Shown: in pieces, positions 8,478 through 16,460 of the stretch
How the letters are laid out: each line of letters begins with the position of its first letter
Position numbering within the stretch: the stretch's first letter is position 1
Assembly (NCBI GenBank): GCA_019352135.1
Contig: JABBNX010000010.1
Span: forward strand, 1-45,223
DNA length: 45,223 nucleotides
Origin: Pseudomonadota bacterium
GTDB taxonomy: Bacteria; Desulfobacterota; Desulfuromonadia; Geobacterales; Pseudopelobacteraceae
Direction: 5' to 3'
Made by a program: the position numbers and the translations under genes
The notes under the pieces: model-generated
The model's input: the letters and a program-made list of their open reading frames with translations, nothing else
What the model was told of the DNA's origin: nothing
Database searches by the model: none

Positions 8478-8501
8478 TGACGGCTCCTTGATTACCTTTA
8501 A

Positions 8502-9248
8502 TCACATTTCTCCCCAAATATACTGGATTACCGCAAGAATAGCAATACTTGCCGTTTCAGTTCTCAGGATTCTGGAACCAAGCGAAACAGCTTGATACCC
8601 GTGTTGCGAAAAATGCCGCACCTCAAGAGGATCAAAACCGCCTTCCGGGCCAATTGCAATAATCACTGAAGAGGGTTTCACTCCAACCGAAAGTGCATCT
8701 TTCAGCGAATGCTCCCGTTCTCCCTCCCAAAGAATCAGACGGAGTTCCTGACTCGTGTCATTTGCCGCTTCGACAGCGCTCGGCCTCCAGTCCACCTCGG
8801 GGATATCGGGGCGTCCGCACTGTCTTGCAGCCTCCGTCACAATCCGCTTCCAGCGTTCAAGCTTACTGTTCTGCTGATCTTCTCGTATCTTGGCAACTGA
8901 GCGGCGTCCTCCAAATATCCAGAAATTGTGAGCACCGAGTTCGGTTCCTTTCTGCAAAATCAAATCGATCTTATCCCCTTTTGGAAGCGCTTGACAGATT
9001 GTAATACGTGGAGTAGCCGAATCGCTTTCACCAGCAAGACAGGAAGATATGATTTTTACCGCCACCCACTCCTTGGCTACCTGATTGATTGTGCCAAAAT
9101 ATACCATCCCCTTCTCATCGACCAATTGAACAGCATCACCCGTTCCCAGACGCAAAACACGAACCATATGATTATAGATATCACCATCAAAAGATGCATA
9201 GCCATCACGAATGGTACGTGAATGTATCATAAACCGGCGCGCGCTCAT
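8502..9248 (-). CDS. rsmE: 16S rRNA m3U1498 methyltransferase RsmE
   Basis: A 248-residue SPOUT-fold methyltransferase that methylates N3 of U1498 in 16S rRNA of the 30S subunit. The N-terminal PUA-like part has HMVRVLRLGTGD. The SPOUT knot region contains AIGPEGGFDPLEV and SLGSRILRTETA, the SAM-binding signature of the family. Its start overlaps the prmA stop by 4 nt (ATGA), a common pairing of these two genes. Confidence 0.95.
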   Translation of the reverse strand: MSARRFMIHSRTIRDGYASFDGDIYNHMVRVLRLGTGDAVQLVDEKGMVYFGTINQVAKEWVAVKIISSCLAGESDSATPRITICQALPKGDKIDLILQKGTELGAHNFWIFGGRRSVAKIREDQQNSKLERWKRIVTEAARQCGRPDIPEVDWRPSAVEAANDTSQELRLILWEGEREHSLKDALSVGVKPSSVIIAIGPEGGFDPLEVRHFSQHGYQAVSLGSRILRTETASIAILAVIQYIWGEM

Positions 9249-10174
9249 GGACAGGCTTCATTCCGGTACAGCATGGCAACCCACTCGCCGGCACAAACTG
9301 TCTGAGAGTATTTCAGCGGCTGAGATGCGAACCCCTGACGTACCAGCTGCTCTTTTTCCGCCAGAATCCCGGAGAGAATCAGTGCCCCGCCTGGAGATAG
9401 CCGCTCCGTCAGGTACGGTGCCAGTCGCACTAATTCCTCTGCGAGAATATTTGCGAGAATAATATCAAAATGCTCCGCAAGCGATTCAAGTGGTGTGGTG
9501 CCGCATTCTACACTAGTGGAAAGCTCATTGAGCGCGAGGTTTTCACGTGCTACTTCAACCGCATCAGGGTCGATATCAAGCGCAAGTATCCGGCCTGCGC
9601 CCAGCAGACTCGCTGCCATGGCAAGTATCCCTGAACCGGTACCAAGATCAAGAAGTGATGGAGCGGATATCGGGTCACGACACTCCATAACCTGTTCCAA
9701 CAACTCCAGACAGAGTCGTGTAGTCTCATGACCGCCGGTGCCAAAAGCCATCCCCGGATCAATCCGTACGACCAGGTCACCCGGCAATTGTACCGCTTCC
9801 TCCCACGTTGGAACAATCAAAAGACGTTTCCCAACCCGAAGCGGCTTGAAATGCACCTTCCAGCTGCTGCTCCAATCCTCGGAATTAACTGCCGTCAGCG
9901 TTGGATGGCCAAAAAAGGCGGCAGGATGCCGCCTGGAAAGCTCTGCCATAAACGCTTCAAATTCGTGCATCTGAGGCGAGGGATCAGTGCCAGCGGGCAG
10001 ATAGGCTTTAATCACCACACGGACTGAATCCGGAATTTCGCTTGCAGAGAAGGCGTCTACACTCTTGTTATCGACACAGACACCGTTACCGGACAATTGT
10101 GTCAGAAATTCAGCAACAACGTCAGCGTGCTCTTCAGGGACATCGCACGCTATTTCAAGCCATAAATCGATCAT
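9245..10174 (-). CDS. prmA: Ribosomal protein L11 methyltransferase PrmA
   Basis: A 309-residue SAM-dependent enzyme that trimethylates amino groups of ribosomal protein L11. An N-terminal substrate-recognition domain precedes the class I methyltransferase core with DLGTGSGILAMAA and the LANILAEELV motif near the active site. FGTGGHETTRLCLELLE is also characteristic. I chose ATG 10174; a TTG two codons earlier (10180) is possible. It heads a unit with rsmE and the zinc-ribbon gene. Confidence 0.95.
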   Translation of the reverse strand: MIDLWLEIACDVPEEHADVVAEFLTQLSGNGVCVDNKSVDAFSASEIPDSVRVVIKAYLPAGTDPSPQMHEFEAFMAELSRRHPAAFFGHPTLTAVNSEDWSSSWKVHFKPLRVGKRLLIVPTWEEAVQLPGDLVVRIDPGMAFGTGGHETTRLCLELLEQVMECRDPISAPSLLDLGTGSGILAMAASLLGAGRILALDIDPDAVEVARENLALNELSTSVECGTTPLESLAEHFDIILANILAEELVRLAPYLTERLSPGGALILSGILAEKEQLVRQGFASQPLKYSQTVCAGEWVAMLYRNEACP

Positions 10175-10243
10175 GAACAAACCTGTAAAAAATGGAATAA
10201 CCGCCAGAGAAAAGTAGCAGAAGCACCCACCCCTGACAATAAA

Positions 10244-10273
10244 AAAACCGCCCGACAGATGCCGAACGGTTTT
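10244..10273 (-). terminator. Terminator after the octaheme cytochrome gene
   Basis: The stem AAAACCG/CGGTTTT, with an inner CGGC/GTCG helix and 4-nt loop, is followed by a run of Ts on the minus strand. It lies 26 nt after the cytochrome stop. Confidence 0.75.
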
Positions 10274-10299
10274 TTCTTACGAATTGATGATACTGGTGG

Positions 10300-11784
10300 T
10301 TACTTCTTCTTTTTCAAAGACTTCTTGGCCGCAACTGCTGCTGTACGACCGCCATACTGCATCGGATCGCCTTTGTAGCCAAGAGCGGCCCAATTCATCC
10401 GAGTGCCACCCATATGACATTCACCGCATTGCAGGGCATCTTCTTTCGGAGAAACCTCATGCTGAGCGCTAATATAGGAAACTGTTTTTACAAACTGGTA
10501 CTTCCCACTATACGGCAGACCTTCCGTACTCTTGGCGCCATTCACCAGAGCTTTCTGCCAGTCGAAATTTACCCAGAGTTCCTTATACTGCTGGAAGGTG
10601 CTCAGGTACTTGAACTTGCTGTCCATCGGCTGGGTGCCTGTAAAGTACTTATATGGATAAATCTTGGCGGTTTTATCCTTGATGTCGCCAACCGGTTTGG
10701 TCATAATTACTGGTTTAGATGGATCCTTGATTTTGTCGCCCAGCATGTATCGGTCGATTTTACCGTTATACCATGCATACACCGGCACAACATTCATGCC
10801 CCATTTGAAAGTACCCTTGTGTTTGGCAAAGGTCTCTTTGTCAAACTCTTCTTCTGGCTTGATATCTTTACCTACATCAGACCAGTTCCACATCATCTTG
10901 GTGGCCTGGCCTTTGGCGAAGACCGGGATGTGGCAGGTCTGGCAGGCCACAGAAGCAAGGTGCTTATTCAGGATATTCTTGTTTTTAGACTTCTGGTGAG
11001 GAGCCTTTGCGCCACTGTGGCAATCTTCACAAGTTACACGGGCATCATAATGCGCCATCTGGCTGGAAGCGCCGGCAATCCTGTGCTCCTTGGTCTTATG
11101 GCAGTCCTGGCACATCATTTCCTGGCCACCCTTCACCTTCTTGGCCATGTGGACATCCTGTTTCTTGTCGGCGTACAAAAGAGTGGAATCCAGACCGGCA
11201 TGTTTGACCGCATCACCACCACCACCGTAGAAGTGGCAGTAGCCGCAGTTTATCAGGTTCGGCTTACCAACGCTCTGAGCAGCAAGCTCGAGATTCATAG
11301 AGCCTTTAAGAATGGCCGACATGTTAACTTCACACCCAACTGCAGCGCGATCATAGTTACCTTTAAGGGCATGACAGACCAGACAGTCAACCTTGGTCTT
11401 GTCGGTGAAATCGAAATTATTGGTGCGGGTCCAGCCATAACCGGCGTGGCACTTATTGCAGGATTCATGTACGACACCATCAGGTCCATTAAAAGGTGTT
11501 GTGCAGAAGTTGTTGATCATGTTCTTCTTACCGTAGGTTTTAGTGCTCTTTTCCATCCCTTTGATGTGGTTCGGCGTACCGGCCCAAGTAAAGTGGGTGG
11601 TCTTCATGACCTCTTCTGCCTGCTTCTCGTGGCATTCCAGGCAAACCTTTGTCACTGATTGGCCATCCTTGAACGGACCCTTGACAAATTCCGAGTGATC
11701 CGTAGCGGCAAACGCTTGCAACGAGACCAAAACCAGAACGGCGGCCATCACCACCATTCCTTTAACCCCCCTTAAACCCCTCAT
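10300..11784 (-). CDS. Octaheme c-type cytochrome, tetrathionate-reductase (OTR) family
   Basis: A 494-residue exported multiheme cytochrome. A signal peptide (about 1-26) ends LQAFAAT. Eight CxxCH motifs follow: CLECH, CNKCH, CLVCH, CGYCH, CQDCH, CEDCH, CQTCH and CGECH. From memory, the spacing and flanks (INNFC, CHAGYGW, NFDFTD, CHFYGGGGDAVKH, GDIKDKTAKIYPYK) match the Shewanella octaheme tetrathionate reductase family, which also reduces nitrite and hydroxylamine in vitro; the in vivo substrate is not established. I chose ATG 11784 because AAAGGAG precedes it; an in-frame start at 11874 adds 30 unlikely residues. The C-terminus is lysine-rich (KKSLKKKK). Its own promoter and terminator suggest a single-gene unit. 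Confidence 0.92.
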   Translation of the reverse strand: MRGLRGVKGMVVMAAVLVLVSLQAFAATDHSEFVKGPFKDGQSVTKVCLECHEKQAEEVMKTTHFTWAGTPNHIKGMEKSTKTYGKKNMINNFCTTPFNGPDGVVHESCNKCHAGYGWTRTNNFDFTDKTKVDCLVCHALKGNYDRAAVGCEVNMSAILKGSMNLELAAQSVGKPNLINCGYCHFYGGGGDAVKHAGLDSTLLYADKKQDVHMAKKVKGGQEMMCQDCHKTKEHRIAGASSQMAHYDARVTCEDCHSGAKAPHQKSKNKNILNKHLASVACQTCHIPVFAKGQATKMMWNWSDVGKDIKPEEEFDKETFAKHKGTFKWGMNVVPVYAWYNGKIDRYMLGDKIKDPSKPVIMTKPVGDIKDKTAKIYPYKYFTGTQPMDSKFKYLSTFQQYKELWVNFDWQKALVNGAKSTEGLPYSGKYQFVKTVSYISAQHEVSPKEDALQCGECHMGGTRMNWAALGYKGDPMQYGGRTAAVAAKKSLKKKK

Positions 11785-11862
11785 ACCCTTTTCTCCTTTT
11801 TGTTGTCTTGCGTATTGTGAGCCCAATAACTGTTGCCGAATACCACAGATATGGACAACACT

Positions 11863-11893
11863 ATATAAGAACATATCTAGATCTTTATGTCAA
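11863..11893 (-). promoter_or_regulatory. Candidate promoter of the octaheme cytochrome gene
   Basis: On the minus strand TTGACA (11888-11893) is followed after 19 nt by TTATAT (11863-11868). The spacing is slightly long for sigma-70. A leader of about 70 nt would result. The 275-nt gap between the cytochrome and the next gene upstream otherwise shows nothing I can name. Confidence 0.4.
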
Positions 11894-12060
11894 CCATCTG
11901 AATCAATTGCATAAGACCGTTAGAGTCCGTTTTAACTGACTTTTTGGCTAACCAGAGAATAGAGATCCCGCTACCTGGCAATCAGTAACCAGAGTTGCAG
12001 TAGGCAGATATCACCACACTTTATTGCCAATCCCCCTGTACCAGCCAAACTTCAAAAAAA

Positions 12061-12279
12061 TCAGGTAAATCGTCCAATAAAATCCTTGGCAAGTTTGTAG
12101 GCCAGCAGAACAAACGGCCATGCGTGCCAAAACAGATCAAATACGTCGATGGGACGCCTGAGCGTACCATTCGCCAGCATCCTGACTTTTTCAACAATAT
12201 GTGGCTGAGGGAAAAATGGAGCAAAACCGAGAAGCAATGCAAGCGGAATGAGAAACCGGTATTCCAGCAGATCCTTCAT
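12061..12279 (-). CDS. Small conserved membrane protein
   Basis: A 72-residue protein with two hydrophobic stretches (LIPLALLLGFAPFF and FVLLAYKLAKDF) flanking a hydrophilic middle, HIVEKVRMLANGTLRRPIDVFDLF. Small proteins of this pattern are common in Geobacter-like genomes and are sometimes loosely called RND transporter, which the size does not support. GGAGG lies about 8 nt before the ATG. An overlapping frame (12021-12242) lacks such support. Function unknown. Confidence 0.65.
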   Translation of the reverse strand: MKDLLEYRFLIPLALLLGFAPFFPQPHIVEKVRMLANGTLRRPIDVFDLFWHAWPFVLLAYKLAKDFIGRFT

Positions 12280-12337
12280 ATCTCTGCCTCCAGAAGTAGT
12301 TAGATTGCAGCCGACTACTATTATTCAGATATGTAAA

Positions 12338-12370
12338 ATGGAAAGGGCCTGCATAGCAGGCCCTTTCCAT
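12338..12370 (-). terminator. Terminator after the small exported protein gene
   Basis: A perfect 15-bp stem (ATGGAAAGGGCCTGC and its complement) with a 3-nt loop is followed by TTTTA on the minus strand. It lies 21 nt past the stop at 12392 and upstream of the small membrane protein gene. Confidence 0.85.
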
Positions 12371-12391
12371 CCAGCAGTGGCTCTGAACCGA

Positions 12392-12688
12392 TCAGCAACC
12401 GGCAGTCTTTTGGACTTTGATAATAACCTTGCTTGCATCATCGAAGCGAATACGCAGTTCATCGCCAACTCGAATTTTTTTGTCTTTCAGCTTCTCCATC
12501 GTGGAATCATCACGCACCTGCAGCACAACAAGGGCATCGCTCTTACGATCCTTTAAAATCATTTCGGCCCCATTGCCACGCATCTTAAGCGCAGAGATCG
12601 TGCCGATCATCTTGCCTTGACCGGCAAATGCCACAGTAGTCCAGACAGACACCGCAACCATTACAACCAGAACAACCAGTTTCTTCAT
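12392..12688 (-). CDS. Small exported protein of unknown function
   Basis: A 98-residue protein with a clear signal peptide (MKKLVVLVVMVAVSVWTTVAFA, cleaved near residue 22). The mature part looks like a small beta-rich domain: GTISALKMRGNGAEMILKD, then KIRVGDELRIRFDD, suggesting an OB-like or SH3-like barrel. It ends in a single cysteine. I start it at ATG 12688, where GGAGG lies 5 nt upstream, rather than at the ATG four codons earlier. It is bounded by a terminator. The 250 nt upstream show only a weak promoter-like TTGACG. Confidence 0.7.
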   Translation of the reverse strand: MKKLVVLVVMVAVSVWTTVAFAGQGKMIGTISALKMRGNGAEMILKDRKSDALVVLQVRDDSTMEKLKDKKIRVGDELRIRFDDASKVIIKVQKTAGC

Positions 12689-12939
12689 GTTTTCCTCCAT
12701 GTGTACCGACTAAGGATAGGAATTTACTTATGGGACAGTACACACCCTCACAAACCGACGTCAAGGCGTTTTTTATGAAAATCATACAGAGAATGTGGTG
12801 CTTATCAGTCCACTTCAACCCCACCAACAAACCCGTTCTCTATGTACAGCCATTATAAGAAAACTGAACATTTTTTACCAATTACGTTCGCACAAACACA
12901 GATAAAAGTTTACATTTATATTTGAATCAATTTATATTT

Positions 12940-13653
12940 TTATTTCCTTTTTTGTTCAGCTTCCTTGGCAAACCATTTTTCTGCCTCTGCCTTGTTTTTG
13001 GCAACACCAACACCATCTTGATACATTTTCCCAAGGGAGTGCATTGCATCAGCATCACCCTGCGCAGCCTTGCGGAACCACTTCTTGGACTCTTCCTTGT
13101 TTCTTCTCTGTTCAGCCTCCTTGGCAAACCATTTTGTTGCCTCTGCCCTGTTTTTGGCGACCCCATCCCCATCCCGATATATTTCTCCAAGGAAGTACAT
13201 CGCATCGGCATCCCCCTGTTCAGCAGCCTTGCAGAATAACTTTAGCGCTTCTGCCTTGTTCTCGGCAACACCAACACCGTTGTGATATGCAGTTCCGAGG
13301 TTAAACTGTGCGTTGGCATTTCCCTGTTCAGCTGCCTTACGAAGCCATTTTACCGACTCTACCTTATTCATGATAACACCAATACCATTATCATACGCTA
13401 CCCCAAGGTTTAACTGCGCATCGGCATCCCCCCGCTCGGCCGCCTTACGGAACCACTTCATCGCCTCAATCTTGTTCTCGGCAACACCATCACCCCGGAT
13501 GTAACTAACCGCGAGACTAAACTGCGCCGCGACATTTCCCTGTTCAGCTAACTTCTTTGTTTCCTGAATAGTCGTTTGGGCACCCGCAGGCTGAACTGTT
13601 TCTACAACACATATGAACAATAAAACGGCGACTGATAAAATGTTTATCTTCAT
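12940..13653 (-). CDS. Exported Sel1-repeat protein
   Basis: A 237-residue protein with a signal peptide (about 1-25, ending QPAGAQT) and five Sel1-like repeats of roughly 36 residues, each with the core AEQGxAxAQxxLGxxYxxGxGV-xxNxxEAxKWxxKAA. Such helical solenoids bind partner proteins in the periplasm or envelope. Repeats four and five share DADAM...LG..Y.DG.GVAKN and KWFAKEAEQ almost exactly, and between them lies a partial unit (RRNKEESKKWFRK). ATG 13653 is chosen because a G-rich ribosome site (GGGGGGT) precedes it; the longer start at 13704 is unlikely. Confidence 0.85.
   Translation of the reverse strand: MKINILSVAVLLFICVVETVQPAGAQTTIQETKKLAEQGNVAAQFSLAVSYIRGDGVAENKIEAMKWFRKAAERGDADAQLNLGVAYDNGIGVIMNKVESVKWLRKAAEQGNANAQFNLGTAYHNGVGVAENKAEALKLFCKAAEQGDADAMYFLGEIYRDGDGVAKNRAEATKWFAKEAEQRRNKEESKKWFRKAAQGDADAMHSLGKMYQDGVGVAKNKAEAEKWFAKEAEQKRK
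12955..13227 (-). repeat. Recent tandem duplication of a Sel1 unit
   Basis: About 105 nt around 12955-13060 recur with few differences around 13117-13227, covering repeats four and five of the Sel1 protein. The intervening piece encodes a truncated unit, and the last repeat has lost one glutamate codon (AAQGDADAM against AAEQGDADAM). Confidence 0.6.
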
Positions 13654-13718
13654 AACGTACCCCCCTTTCTGTTCAGAATATGCTCCTGCATCCAACACCA
13701 GCATATTACCATTATTGC

Positions 13719-13746
13719 ATTATCAGAAGTATCTGTGTATTAGCAA
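13719..13746 (-). promoter_or_regulatory. Candidate promoter of the Sel1-repeat gene
   Basis: On the minus strand TTGCTA (13741-13746) is followed after 16 nt by GATAAT (13719-13724), giving a leader of about 60 nt to ATG 13653. Confidence 0.4.
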
Positions 13747-13848
13747 CGATATTTTACTGCAGGTGGAAAAATGAGCGGCCGAAAACAAGAGATTGACGCT
13801 GACCCATACAAGTAACGGCGCATAGAAAAAGATATAATCCGTATGGTA

Positions 13849-15123
13849 TTATCCCTCTGCGACTTCCATGCTGGAACGCCACTTATATGCATCAAGCTGG
13901 GCATCAAGGAGCCTGTCCAGAGGAATATCAGTTGCTTCCACAAGTGTCTGGACTTCACCAAAGTTAACTTGTTCAAGCGTCTCGGCAAGAGCCAGAAGTT
14001 CGCCTAATTCGCCTCCACGATTAAGGAGCGCCTCAGTAACGGCATCGCTCATATTTAATTCCTGTAAGATTTGTTCCATGGATGTCTCAAAGAGAATATC
14101 CATAAGTGACATAATACCGGCCAAAAATGATTCATCAACCGCTTCGTTGTTTCGGGGGACGCCATGACGTAACATGGTTAGATACTCCATGAAACGTCCT
14201 CGGACAGCTGCCATCTCAAGAAGTGGGTTATTTATACCCCCGCTCGCAGCACAGGCATATATGGCGAGTTGCGTCCAACGGCGGAGTTTATCCAACCCAA
14301 GGATCATTATTGCATGACGAAGATTTTTAATTTTTTCCCGCAAACCGACGTTAACAGAGTTCACTAGCTTAATCAGGTTGTAGGATAGATCAGGATAGGT
14401 GCGAAATATCGCCTCGATATCATCGATATCCATATCTCCGCGCAGAGATTCGAGCAGTTTGAGCATGCCGATCTTTGAGGTATCAGGAGCTTTCCGTTTG
14501 AGCACTATCGGACGGGCGAAAAAATAACCTTGAAAGAGTTCGAAACCCAACTCCTGGCATTCCTCAAACTGTTCCATCGTTTCTACGCATTCAGCGAGGA
14601 GAACTACGGGGAATTGCTTCAGCTTCTGTACCATCTCGCGACAATCTTCGCTGGTCGTTTCAAGCAAATTTATTTTAATTATATCGACAAATTGGTAAAA
14701 CGCGGCATTTGTAGAGGAATACGTATGGTCATCAAGGGCCAGTCGAAAGCCCTGAGCTTTAAGAGTACGTGCCCGAGCCTCGTTCACTTCGTTAAAGGGC
14801 ATCGTTTCAAGAAGTTCCAGCACGATGTATTCCCGTGGAAGAAGTTCTATCGTTTCCGACAGCAACACGTCTTCGGTTATATTTATAAAACCGACCTTGT
14901 TTCCCAACACCTCATGCAGACCGAAATTGGTAAGGGCATTTGAAATGACACTGGCACTGGCAAAGTTCTGGCTATCATAGGTACTTCTATTACAGTCGGA
15001 AGAGCGGAAAAGAAGTTCATAACCCATAATTTCCTGCCTGACATCCAGTATCGGTTGCCTGCCAAGAAAGATTTCCTGCCTGTCTATTTTCTGATTCTGG
15101 AGTTCATTCAACTGCTTACCCAA
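13849..15123 (-). CDS. EAL-HDOD signalling protein with degenerate EAL domain
   Basis: A 424-residue cytoplasmic protein of the YuxH/CdgJ type. The N-terminal EAL-like domain (about 17-215) begins GRQPILDVRQEIMGYELLFR, so the EAL signature reads ELL. ALDDHTYS and LAECVET replace the usual DDFG and AEGVET motifs. Several metal ligands are therefore altered and it probably does not hydrolyse c-di-GMP. The C-terminal HDOD domain (about 220-400, SYNLIKLVNSVNVGLREKI, HAIMILGLDKLRRW) is a non-catalytic HD relative. The only plausible start is a TTG at 15123 without a strong ribosome site. It follows the HD-GYP regulator by 64 nt and probably shares its riboswitch-controlled transcript. Confidence 0.85.
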   Translation of the reverse strand: MGKQLNELQNQKIDRQEIFLGRQPILDVRQEIMGYELLFRSSDCNRSTYDSQNFASASVISNALTNFGLHEVLGNKVGFINITEDVLLSETIELLPREYIVLELLETMPFNEVNEARARTLKAQGFRLALDDHTYSSTNAAFYQFVDIIKINLLETTSEDCREMVQKLKQFPVVLLAECVETMEQFEECQELGFELFQGYFFARPIVLKRKAPDTSKIGMLKLLESLRGDMDIDDIEAIFRTYPDLSYNLIKLVNSVNVGLREKIKNLRHAIMILGLDKLRRWTQLAIYACAASGGINNPLLEMAAVRGRFMEYLTMLRHGVPRNNEAVDESFLAGIMSLMDILFETSMEQILQELNMSDAVTEALLNRGGELGELLALAETLEQVNFGEVQTLVEATDIPLDRLLDAQLDAYKWRSSMEVAEG

Positions 15124-15187
15124 CTTTACTGATATTATTTACGTTCTTTTTCCCAGGAATGGTTGGAGTAACCTGCCGATTCCTCAA

Positions 15188-16264
15188 CTATGTATAGCTG
15201 TATGCACTCGTAGTACGAATTTGTTTAAAATTCGATTCAAGTTTGATAAATGCTGCTACAATTTCTGCATCAAACTGTCTCCCGCTTTCCTGGGCTATCA
15301 TTTCTTTTACCTGTTCATGATCCATAGCCTTCCGGTAACAACGATCGGAGCAGAGAGCGTCATATACGTCGGCCAGAGCCATTATTCTGGCTGACAGAGG
15401 AATATTCGTACCCGACAGCCCATCCGGATACCCTTGCCCATCCCACCGTTCATGATGGTAGAGAGCAATCTCGATCCCCATGCCAATAAATGAGTTATCA
15501 GGATAGCGGTTATACACCGTCTGCATGTTACTTCCGCCGATGACGGTGTGGGTTTTCATGATTTCAAACTCTGCTTCGGTAAGTTTACCGGGTTTAAGCA
15601 GAACTGCATCGGGGATTGCCACTTTGCCAATATCGTGCAGAGTGGAGGCATGATACAGGCAATCAATATAATCAGGAGTGAGTTGCCCGGAATAGGAACT
15701 GTTGGCATTAAGATTTTCTGCCAGCTGACGACAATATTCCTGAACACGTTCAAGATGGGAACCGGTATCTTCGTCCCGGTTTTCGGCAAGTTTTGCCATG
15801 GCAAATATTGTCGCGTGCTGGGCTTTTGAAATCTCTAAGATCTTTTTTTCTACAACTTTCTGCAGTTCAATTGTTTCGGCCATTGAACGGAGATTAAGAT
15901 GCACGTCAATTCTTGCAAGGACTTCCTGATAATGAAAGGGCTTGGTGATATAATCAACACCTCCTGCCTGAAAACCACGAATGACGTCTTCTTGCTGCAC
16001 CATACCACTCAAAAATATAACCGGTGCCTTGAGACCTCTTCGCTTCACCTCTCTACAGAGCTCATATCCGTCCATTTTGGGCATGAATATGTCGAGCAGA
16101 ATCAAATCTGGAGGATTTTCTTCCATAAAATTCAATGCTTGAGTACCATCCAGAAAAGCTTTCGTTTCCCAGTTTCTGACATTAAGAATATTGCTTAAAA
16201 GCTCAAGTATTACAGGTTCATCATCAATAATGATAATTTTCTGTTTGGTAATGGCTGCATCCAT
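15188..16264 (-). CDS. HD-GYP response regulator, probable c-di-GMP phosphodiesterase
   Basis: A 358-residue RpfG-like protein. A receiver domain (about 8-125) has acidic residues DDE at 14-16, phospho-acceptor Asp58 in LILLDIFMP and Lys108 in TKPF. A linker helix leads to an HD-GYP domain (about 150-345) with HD at 210-211 in LHDIGK, HHERWDGQGYPDGL at 270-283 and LADVYDAL. All hallmark residues are intact, so hydrolysis of c-di-GMP is expected. ATG 16264 is preceded by GAGG; a longer frame to 16312 would run into the upstream terminator. It lies directly behind a GEMM-type riboswitch and its terminator. No partner kinase gene is adjacent. Confidence 0.93.
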   Translation of the reverse strand: MDAAITKQKIIIIDDEPVILELLSNILNVRNWETKAFLDGTQALNFMEENPPDLILLDIFMPKMDGYELCREVKRRGLKAPVIFLSGMVQQEDVIRGFQAGGVDYITKPFHYQEVLARIDVHLNLRSMAETIELQKVVEKKILEISKAQHATIFAMAKLAENRDEDTGSHLERVQEYCRQLAENLNANSSYSGQLTPDYIDCLYHASTLHDIGKVAIPDAVLLKPGKLTEAEFEIMKTHTVIGGSNMQTVYNRYPDNSFIGMGIEIALYHHERWDGQGYPDGLSGTNIPLSARIMALADVYDALCSDRCYRKAMDHEQVKEMIAQESGRQFDAEIVAAFIKLESNFKQIRTTSAYSYT

Positions 16265-16291
16265 TTGTTTTGACCTCTGTAGCTCATAAGT

Positions 16292-16332
16292 AAAAAAACA
16301 AAAAACCTGCAATTTTGTGAAATGGCAGGTTT
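16292..16332 (-). terminator. Riboswitch expression-platform terminator
   Basis: On the minus strand AAACCTGC pairs with GCAGGTTT across a 14-nt loop, followed by a long U-tract (TTTTTTGTTTTTTT). It ends 28 nt before the HD-GYP start codon, inside the leader, which is where an attenuating terminator belongs. Its 5' arm and loop (TGCCATTTC, 16319-16327) are perfectly complementary to the 5' edge of the aptamer (GAAATGGCA, 16431-16439). Confidence 0.75.
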
Positions 16333-16369
16333 ATCGGATATTTTATGAAGTTAATATCCAGCTCATCTG

Positions 16370-16440
16370 TTCGACAACCCCTCTTCCCGTTCTGGGCAGG
16401 TAGCTTTGCGTCATCCGGTTCCCCGAATTTTGCCATTTCG
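16370..16440 (-). ncRNA. GEMM-type cyclic-dinucleotide riboswitch aptamer (c-di-GMP-I class)
   Basis: The minus strand shows the conserved GEMM core in order. GGCAAA (16429-16434) is followed by a 6-bp hairpin, ATTCGG/CCGGAT, capped by a GNRA loop (GGAA). Then come GACGCAAAGC (16403-16412), a short P2 region (CCC/GGG) and the closing GGGTTGTC. TGGCAA and TTGTCG (16372-16377) close P1. It sits between a promoter and a terminator in front of an HD-GYP gene, which fits c-di-GMP sensing. By my alignment the position equivalent to Vc2 G20 is G, but that of C92 is U. P2 is shorter than usual, so ligand choice is open. Confidence 0.75.
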
Positions 16441-16460
16441 TGATATTTTTAATCCTGCTA

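Noticed and set aside
10414-11658. 414-residue plus-strand ORF opposite the octaheme cytochrome
   Set aside because: It is the antisense shadow of a gene with eight intact CxxCH motifs; no ribosome site or recognisable domain.
11930-12020. Possible second riboswitch upstream of the octaheme cytochrome (minus strand shows AGGTAGCGGG)
   Set aside because: It resembles part of the 3' side of a GEMM aptamer, but GACGCAAAGC and the GNRA hairpin are missing.
12021-12242. 73-residue minus-strand ORF overlapping the small membrane protein
   Set aside because: The frame at 12061-12279 has GGAGG at the right spacing and a sensible membrane pattern; this one has neither.
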